From Chloroflexota bacterium (GTDB lineage Bacteria; Chloroflexota; Dehalococcoidia; Lucifugimonadales; UBA3495), in the NCBI GenBank assembly GCA_022561675.1, contig JADFQT010000065.1:1-10366 (forward strand): a stretch of DNA of 10,366 bases, in the 5' to 3' direction. The translations under genes and the position numbers were made by a program. The first letter of the stretch is position 1. Each line of letters opens with the position of its first letter. Under the pieces are notes generated by a model. That model was not told the origin of the DNA and did no database searches. It saw only the letters and a program-made list of their open reading frames with translations. Of this stretch, positions 5,735-10,366 are shown one piece after another.

Positions 5735-6183
5735 TACTCGGTGGTTACGCCGTCGCTCTTCCCTTCGAGGGCGGCCCGCAGGGTATGCCAGGCCAGTACG
5801 GCGCATTTAATGCGGGTGGGGAACTCGGCGACTCCGGCCAGGGTTTCCAGGTCGCCCAATTGGTCGTAGTCCAGCTCCGCGTCCGGCTCGGTCAGCATCT
5901 TGTGAAACTGGTCGAAGACCTGTTCCGCGGTTTCCAGCTTTTGCCCCTTGATGCTCTGGGTCATCATGGAGGCGGAGGCTCGGGAGATGGCGCAGCCGAC
6001 GCCCTGAAATCCCACGTCGGTGATGACCCCATCTTCGATTTGAAGATAGAGGCTGATTCGGTCGCCGCAAAGAGGATTATAGCCGTCGGCGGTATGATTG
6101 GCCTGGTCAAGTTTGCGAAAATTCCTGGGTTTGCTGTTGTGGTCCAGCAGTATCTCCTGGTATAGCTCATTGAGGTCGGACAT
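5734..6183 (-). CDS. sufU: SufU, zinc-dependent sulfurtransferase / Fe-S scaffold protein
   Basis: SufU receives persulfide sulfur from the cysteine desulfurase SufS and passes it on for cluster assembly on SufBCD. The 149-residue protein starts with MSDLNELYQEILLDHNSKPR and has YNPLCGD (Cys39, Asp41), GVGCAISRASASMM (Cys64) and RIKCAVLAWHTL (Cys127). These are the four ligands expected for the zinc site. The 63 residues between Cys64 and Cys127 mark the SufU class rather than IscU. The ATG (6181-6183) overlaps the sufS stop by one base (TGATG), which implies translational coupling. A GAGG lies about 10 nt upstream, inside sufS. The frame stays open for 132 bp further upstream, but that part lies in the sufS reading and has no homology to the family. 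Last gene of the operon as seen here. Confidence 0.95.
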   Translation of the reverse strand: MSDLNELYQEILLDHNSKPRNFRKLDQANHTADGYNPLCGDRISLYLQIEDGVITDVGFQGVGCAISRASASMMTQSIKGQKLETAEQVFDQFHKMLTEPDAELDYDQLGDLETLAGVAEFPTRIKCAVLAWHTLRAALEGKSDGVTTE

Positions 6184-7418
6184 CAGCTGAAGACCTCGAT
6201 AACCCGGTCGATGCCCTTGACCAGAACATCGATTTCCTCCTTGGTGTTGTAGAAAGCTAGGGATGCCCGAGCCGTGGCCGGAACTCCGAACCGGTCCATC
6301 AGCGGCTGGGCACAATGGTGACCCGTGCGGATGGCGATTCCCTCCGCGTCCAGGATGGTCCCGATGTCGTGGGGGTGGACCCCATCCATCACAAAGGAGA
6401 GGACGCTGCCCTTTTTGGCGGCGGTGCCTATGAGGGTCAAACCCCCGATGGCCGAGAGGCGCTCGGTGCCATACCGCAACAGTTCGCTTTCGTAGGCGAA
6501 TATCCGGTCCATTCCTATGTCGCTAATATAGGATATGGCGGCCCCCAGGCCAATGGCTCCCGCTATGTGGGGCGTGCCCGGCTCGAATTTGTAGGGCAGG
6601 TCATTGTAAATGGTACGCTCAAAAGTGACCGACTTGATCATTTCGCTGCCGAGCTGGTAAGGGGGCATGGCCTCCAGCAGGTCGGATTTGCCGTACAGGA
6701 CGCCGATGCCGGTGGGACCACAGACCTTGTGGCCGGAGAATACGTAGAAGTCGCAGCCCAGCTTCTGCACATCCACTGCCATGTGAGGCGCCGCTTGGGC
6801 TCCGTCCACCAGCACCGGTACTCCCCGGCTGTGGGCCATTTCCACGATTTGCTCTATGGGATTGATGGTTCCCAGCACGTTGGAAACATGGGTGATGGAT
6901 ACCAGCTTGGTCCGAGGGGTCAACAGCCTTTCGTACTCATCAATCAGTAGCTCACCGGCGTCGTTGATGGGGATGACGCGCAGGTGAGCGCCCTTTTCCT
7001 GGCATAAAACCTGCCAGGGAATGATGTTCGAGTGGTGTTCCATGGTGGAGATGATAATCTCATCTCCCGGTCCCAGGTGCTGCCGCCCGTAGCTGTGGGC
7101 TACCAGGTTGATCCCGTCGGTGGTGCCCTTCACGAAGATGATCTCTTGGTCGGAGGCCGCATTGAGAAACTGCCTCGCCGTACTTCTGGCGGCGTCGTAA
7201 TCCTCGGTGGCCCGCTGACTAAGGGTGTGCACGCCCCGGTGGACGTTCGAGTTATCCGAGGTGTAGTAATGCACCAGGGTATCGATGACCGACTGGGGCT
7301 TCTGACTGGTGGCGGCGTTATCCAGGTAGACCAGCGGCTTACCATTGACCATCTGTTGCAGAACCGGGAAGTCTTCCCGGATTCTGGCTACGTCAAAAGC
7401 GGAGGTGGCGGTAGTCAC
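6183..7418 (-). CDS. sufS: cysteine desulfurase SufS (class V aminotransferase fold)
   Basis: This PLP-dependent enzyme converts L-cysteine to alanine and leaves a persulfide on its own cysteine, the sulfur source for Fe-S clusters. The 411-residue length is typical. Seen: YLDNAATSQKP (31-41), the NVHRGVHTLS block (58-67), EHHSNIIPWQ (127-136), the PLP-binding Asp205 in VDGAQA, and the Schiff-base Lys231 in FSGHKVCGPTGIG. The active-site loop RTGHHCAQPLM carries the catalytic Cys369, followed by ARASLAFYNT (383-392). The short loop around Cys369 is the SufS (group II) type and suits a SufU partner. Small departures from the common consensus are GSEMI for GGEMI and GTPHIAGA for GTPNIAGA. The start is GTG, overlapping the sufD stop by 4 nt (GTGA), with a good GGGAGGT (complement of 7424-7430) 5 nt upstream. 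Confidence 0.97.
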   Translation of the reverse strand: MTTATSAFDVARIREDFPVLQQMVNGKPLVYLDNAATSQKPQSVIDTLVHYYTSDNSNVHRGVHTLSQRATEDYDAARSTARQFLNAASDQEIIFVKGTTDGINLVAHSYGRQHLGPGDEIIISTMEHHSNIIPWQVLCQEKGAHLRVIPINDAGELLIDEYERLLTPRTKLVSITHVSNVLGTINPIEQIVEMAHSRGVPVLVDGAQAAPHMAVDVQKLGCDFYVFSGHKVCGPTGIGVLYGKSDLLEAMPPYQLGSEMIKSVTFERTIYNDLPYKFEPGTPHIAGAIGLGAAISYISDIGMDRIFAYESELLRYGTERLSAIGGLTLIGTAAKKGSVLSFVMDGVHPHDIGTILDAEGIAIRTGHHCAQPLMDRFGVPATARASLAFYNTKEEIDVLVKGIDRVIEVFS

Positions 7419-8785
7419 GGAGTACCTCCCAGGCTAATCCCTGGAGCCGAAACGGCCCCCGAATACAATTTTTCCAGATAATCCCGCAAAGGCTCCGGTT
7501 CCACCTTTTCTATGATCTCCCCGGCAAAGGCCTGAACCAAAATACGGCTGGCCGTTGCCAGGTCCAGCCCCCGGCTTCGCATGTAGAAAAGCGTTTCGGC
7601 ATCTATGTGGCCGGCGGTGGCGCCGTGGCCACAGATAACGTCGTCGGCGTAGATAAACAGGCTGGGTTTGCTATCGATTTCGGCGTCTTCCGACAGGAGC
7701 AAGTTTTTGTCCGTTTGGTGGGCGTTGGTATGCTGGGCGTCTTTCCGCACCAGTACCGTACCGCCAAAAACCGCCCGCGAGTGCCCATCCAGAATGCCTT
7801 TGTATAACAGGCGGCTGGTGCCATGGGGCTTGGCATGCTCGATGTTAATGAAATTGTCCATGTGCTGGGTTCCGGTGGTTAGATAAAGCCCGTTCAGAGT
7901 GCAGGAGGCTCCTGGACCGTCTAAAAGGCAGTGGAGATCGCTGCGCCCCAGGGCGGCGCCTTTGGCGAAGCTGGTCGAGTTGAAGCTACTGTTCTGCGCC
8001 AGGTAGACCCGGCTGGTGCCCACATGGAAGGCCTGCTGATTCTCCAGCAGCAGCCGGCAGTGCCGGACCTGGGAGTTCTCCTCCAGCACAATTTCGGTGA
8101 CCGCGTTGGTAAAGCCGGGCTCCTGGGTAAGGCTGACGTAGCTTTCCGACAGGGTCAGTTGGGTCCCGGGACCGGCAACCACCAGCACTCGGGGATAGGT
8201 GACCCGGGGCTGGTGCCGGTCGGTAGTGGCGAATACCAGGTTGAGCAAGGCGGGAGCCGGGGCTCCCTCGGGAACATGGACGAACAGACCATCGTGCAGG
8301 AAAGCTGTGTTCAGGGCGGTGAAGCCGTCTTCCTCAGCCAGGGCGTGCTGTCCCAGATGCTGCCGAAACACGTTTGCATGCTCGGCTGGGATACCGCCCA
8401 GTCCTCCGGCATAAACACCGCCGGCATAAACACCGTTGGAAAGGGAGACAGTCGAAAGAGAGCTGGAAAACCGCCCGTCCAGGAATACTAGGTTTATCCA
8501 CTCCTCTTGCCAGGGAGCTGCTTGAGCTATCAAGTCTGGTGCAATATAGTCATTCGGGTCCAGGCCCAACGGGTGTCCGAAAGAGCCGTTGGCTATCGGG
8601 CCGACGTTGGTATACTTCCATTTTTCGTTGCCCCGTCGGGCAGTGGGCATACCCAGATCTGCGAAGCGCGACCAGGCGTGGCCTCTAAGCTGCGCCAGCC
8701 AGGGCAGGCGGTTGGCCTCCCAGCTGGCTTCCAACTCCTCATATTGGGCCAAGTATCCCGAATATTTTTCTAAAACTTGCGTCAT
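7415..8785 (-). CDS. sufD: SufD, Fe-S cluster assembly scaffold subunit
   Basis: SufD pairs with SufB on a SufC dimer to form the SufBC2D complex that builds nascent clusters and is linked to iron entry. The 456-residue protein has an N-terminal helical region with RRGNEKWKYTNV (50-61), and a beta-helix core with the family segments ARVTY-like (about 192-215) and GRSDLHCLLDG (280-290). After LVRKDAQHTNAHQTDKNLL (345-363) comes the C-terminal CGHGATAGHIDAETLFYMRSRGL (385-407, key residues Cys385 and His387). The latter corresponds to the conserved His of E. coli SufD (His360). The ATG at 8785 has no strong ribosome binding site (AAGA only), so translation may depend on upstream sufC. A 15-bp tandem duplication in the coding sequence repeats GVYAG. 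SufD is less conserved than SufB, as usual. Confidence 0.95.
   Translation of the reverse strand: MTQVLEKYSGYLAQYEELEASWEANRLPWLAQLRGHAWSRFADLGMPTARRGNEKWKYTNVGPIANGSFGHPLGLDPNDYIAPDLIAQAAPWQEEWINLVFLDGRFSSSLSTVSLSNGVYAGGVYAGGLGGIPAEHANVFRQHLGQHALAEEDGFTALNTAFLHDGLFVHVPEGAPAPALLNLVFATTDRHQPRVTYPRVLVVAGPGTQLTLSESYVSLTQEPGFTNAVTEIVLEENSQVRHCRLLLENQQAFHVGTSRVYLAQNSSFNSTSFAKGAALGRSDLHCLLDGPGASCTLNGLYLTTGTQHMDNFINIEHAKPHGTSRLLYKGILDGHSRAVFGGTVLVRKDAQHTNAHQTDKNLLLSEDAEIDSKPSLFIYADDVICGHGATAGHIDAETLFYMRSRGLDLATASRILVQAFAGEIIEKVEPEPLRDYLEKLYSGAVSAPGISLGGTP
8406..8435. repeat. perfect 15-bp tandem duplication inside sufD
   Basis: CCGGCATAAACACCG occurs twice with no gap (8406-8420, 8421-8435). It keeps the frame and gives GVYAGGVYAGG at residues 118-128 of SufD. 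The exact identity suggests a recent slippage event in a loop between the N-terminal and core domains. Confidence 0.9.
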
Positions 8786-8866
8786 TCTTATTTTTGGGGT
8801 TCAGGCACGCCAAAGTGGCGAGTGCGGCTGGGGATAGCCACGGTGAAGGTAGGGGAGAAGGGGCGC
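8786..8866 (-). other. sufC-sufD spacer with a stem-loop at 8805-8825
   Basis: This is the only sizeable gap in the suf operon (81 bp). GCAC/GTGC and GCCA/TGGC pair to form an 8-bp stem with a 2-nt bulge and a 3-nt loop at 8805-8825, within the sufCD message. No U run follows. It could act as an RNA-stability or processing element between sufBC and sufDSU. I see no promoter in the gap. Confidence 0.4.
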
Positions 8867-9655
8867 TTAGGTTGCGGCATCTACCGCTTCTCGTATCCAC
8901 TCGTACCCCTTCTCTTCCAGCTCCAGGGCCAACTCCGGCCCACCGGACCGCACAATACGGCCATCCAACAGCACGTGGACATGGTCGGGGGTGATGTAGT
9001 TGAGCAGCCGCTGGTAGTGGGTCACCAGCACCATGGCGTTATCCGGACGCCGCAGCTTGTTGATGCCGTCGGCCACGATGCGCAGGGCATCGATGTCCAG
9101 TCCGGAGTCGGTCTCGTCCAGCAGCGCCAGCTTGGGGTCCAGCACGGCCATCTGCAGAATCTCGTTACGCTTCTTCTCGCCGCCGGAAAAACCCTCGTTG
9201 ACCGAGCGCCGCAGCAGCTCCTGGTCCATCTGAACTATCTTGGCCCTTTCCCGCAGCAGGCGGTCAAAGTCCCGGGCGCTCATCTCTTCCTCGCCCCGTT
9301 GCTGTCGCAGGGCGTCCACGGCGGCTTTCAGAAACTGCCAGGTACGCACTCCCGGCAACTCGACCGGGTATTGAAAGGCCAGAAACACGCCCCGGCGGGC
9401 CCGCTCTTCCGGCTCCAGGCCCAACAAACTTTCTCCCAGATAAAAGGCCTGGCCTTTGGTCACGGTGTATTCAGGTTTCCCGACCAGGCAGTTGGCCAGG
9501 GTGCTCTTACCCGAGCCGTTCGGCCCCATTATGGCGTGGACCTCGCCGGCATTGACCGTCAGGTCCACACCATGGAGTATCTCTTGATCGCCGACGGAGA
9601 CGTGGAGATCCCGTACTTCTAAAAGCGGCTGTTGGCCGTTCTCATTTGTGGGCAT
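8867..9655 (-). CDS. sufC: SufC, ABC-type ATPase of the SufBC2D complex
   Basis: This soluble ABC ATPase drives conformational change in the SufBCD scaffold during cluster assembly; it is not a transporter. The 262 residues show all nucleotide-binding motifs. Walker A GPNGSGKST is at 44-52 (Lys50), the Q-loop Gln95 lies in AFQYPVELPG, and the signature FSGGEKKRNEILQ is at 156-168. Walker B LALLDETDSGLD (177-188) has catalytic Glu181, and the H-loop is His213 in VTHYQRLL. FSGGEKKR and DETDSGLD are SufC hallmarks. The N-terminus is about 10 residues longer than many homologues (MPTNENGQQP before LLEVRDL). The gene begins 6 bp after the sufB stop and has only a weak GGTGGG as ribosome binding site, so coupling to sufB is likely. 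Confidence 0.98.
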   Translation of the reverse strand: MPTNENGQQPLLEVRDLHVSVGDQEILHGVDLTVNAGEVHAIMGPNGSGKSTLANCLVGKPEYTVTKGQAFYLGESLLGLEPEERARRGVFLAFQYPVELPGVRTWQFLKAAVDALRQQRGEEEMSARDFDRLLRERAKIVQMDQELLRRSVNEGFSGGEKKRNEILQMAVLDPKLALLDETDSGLDIDALRIVADGINKLRRPDNAMVLVTHYQRLLNYITPDHVHVLLDGRIVRSGGPELALELEEKGYEWIREAVDAAT

Positions 9656-9661
9656 TGCCGC

Positions 9662-10366
9662 TTAACCCACCGCGCCTTCCAGGCTTACCTTGAGGAGCTG
9701 CCCGGCTTCCATGGCGAACTCGAAGGGCAATTCCTGAAAGATGCCCCGGCAGAAACCGTTTATGATCATGTAGTGGGCGTCTTCCACCGAAATACCCCGC
9801 TGCTGGCAATAGAAAAGCTGATCATCGCTTACTCTGGAGGTTGTGGCCTCATGCTCTATCTGGGCCGTGGGGTTCTTAACCTCGATGTAGGGAACGGTGT
9901 GGGCGCCGCACTGGTCGCCAATGAGCAGGGAGTCACATTGGGTGAAGTTCTTGGCGTTGGTGGCCGACGCGTTGATTTTTACCAACCCCCGGTAGGTGTT
10001 CTGTCCCTTGCCGGCGGAGATTCCCTTGGCCACGATGGTGCTCTTGGTGTTCTTGCCCAAGTGGATCATTTTGGTGCCGGTGTCGGCTTGCTGGTAATTG
10101 TTTACCAGAGCCACCGAGTAGAACTCACCCACGGAATTGTCGCCCTCCAAAATGACGCTGGGATACTTCCAGGTGATGGCGGAGCCGGTCTCCACCTGGG
10201 TCCAGGAAATCTTGGAGTTTACTCCCTTGGCCTTGGCACGCTTGGTGACGAAGTTATAGACGCCCCCCTGTCCGTTTTTGTCGCCGGGATACCAGTTCTG
10301 GAGGGTGGAGTACTTGATCTCCGCATTGTCCAGAGCAATCAACTCCACCACCGCGGCATGGAGCTG
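9662..10366 (-). CDS. sufB: SufB, Fe-S cluster assembly scaffold subunit, C-terminal half
   Basis: The gene enters from the right edge; 234 codons and the stop are in the window, about half of the usual 470-495. The first in-window residues QLHAAVVELIALDNA continue the SufB beta-helix, so the GTG at 10349-10351 is an internal Val codon, not the start. Seen: KYSTLQNWYPGD, WTQVETGSAITWKYPS, GEFYSVAL, QQADTGTKMIHLGKNTKS and the C-terminal LPFEFAMEAGQLL. The Cys in NFTQCDS (codon 9935-9937) corresponds to E. coli SufB Cys405, and the second Glu of EHEATTSR to Glu434; these are residues tied to nascent cluster assembly. As first seen gene of the operon it sits 6 bp before sufC. Its N-terminus and the operon promoter are outside the window. 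Confidence 0.97.
   Translation of the reverse strand, partial: QLHAAVVELIALDNAEIKYSTLQNWYPGDKNGQGGVYNFVTKRAKAKGVNSKISWTQVETGSAITWKYPSVILEGDNSVGEFYSVALVNNYQQADTGTKMIHLGKNTKSTIVAKGISAGKGQNTYRGLVKINASATNAKNFTQCDSLLIGDQCGAHTVPYIEVKNPTAQIEHEATTSRVSDDQLFYCQQRGISVEDAHYMIINGFCRGIFQELPFEFAMEAGQLLKVSLEGAVG

Noticed and set aside
5734..6315. sufU with an extra 44 residues at the N-terminus
   Set aside because: The extension lies in the sufS coding region in another frame. The ATG at 6181-6183 gives the family N-terminus and a coupled TGATG junction.
8777..9622. Plus-strand open frame of 281 codons opposite sufC
   Set aside because: Mirror frame of a highly conserved ATPase gene; the translation is low-complexity and unlike any family I know.
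9662..10351. sufB starting at the GTG at 10349-10351
   Set aside because: The frame continues upstream to the window edge with QLHAA, which matches SufB, so this GTG is an internal valine.
1..10366. CRISPR array, phage genes, insertion sequence, toxin-antitoxin or defence system
   Set aside because: There is no regular repeat-spacer pattern and no transposase, integrase or defence-like protein in either strand.

Overview
The window looks like an ordinary housekeeping stretch of a moderately GC-rich bacterial chromosome. A Chloroflexota (Dehalococcoidia or SAR202-like) source is my best guess. The reasons are the sufB-C-D-S-U gene order with a SufU-type scaffold, a solute-binding lipoprotein with a long Pro/Thr tether, and intergenic palindromes of a kind I recall from that phylum. 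This is inference from style, not a database match.

Left part (1-1956), all on the minus strand: a near-consensus sigma70-type promoter (TTGACA, 18-nt spacer, TATAAT) about 130 nt upstream drives pyrG (CTP synthase). After a 103-bp gap comes the start of a small transaldolase gene that runs off the left edge. Middle (1957-4879): a gene-free stretch of about 470 bp with several palindromes, then two plus-strand genes. These are a DinB-fold protein of unknown substrate and an orphan family-5 ABC solute-binding lipoprotein with no permease beside it in the window.

Right part (5121-10366), all on the minus strand: the SUF iron-sulfur cluster assembly operon. It enters from the right edge as the C-terminal half of sufB, followed by sufC, sufD, sufS (4-nt overlap with sufD) and sufU (1-nt overlap with sufS). 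SufS takes sulfur from cysteine, SufU is expected to accept the persulfide, and SufBCD assembles the cluster with ATP hydrolysis by SufC. Behind sufU, after 139 bp, lies a second, diverged SufU paralogue that keeps all predicted zinc and sulfur ligands. It has its own candidate promoter, placed so that the mRNA would be leaderless.

I found no phage, CRISPR, tRNA, rRNA or defence locus and nothing that amounts to a new multi-gene system. The points most worth checking are the second SufU with its probable leaderless start, and a small family of related imperfect palindromes (TGATTA[G/C]TC half-sites) at 2238-2266, 4884-4917 and 5651-5705, two of which bracket that second sufU gene.
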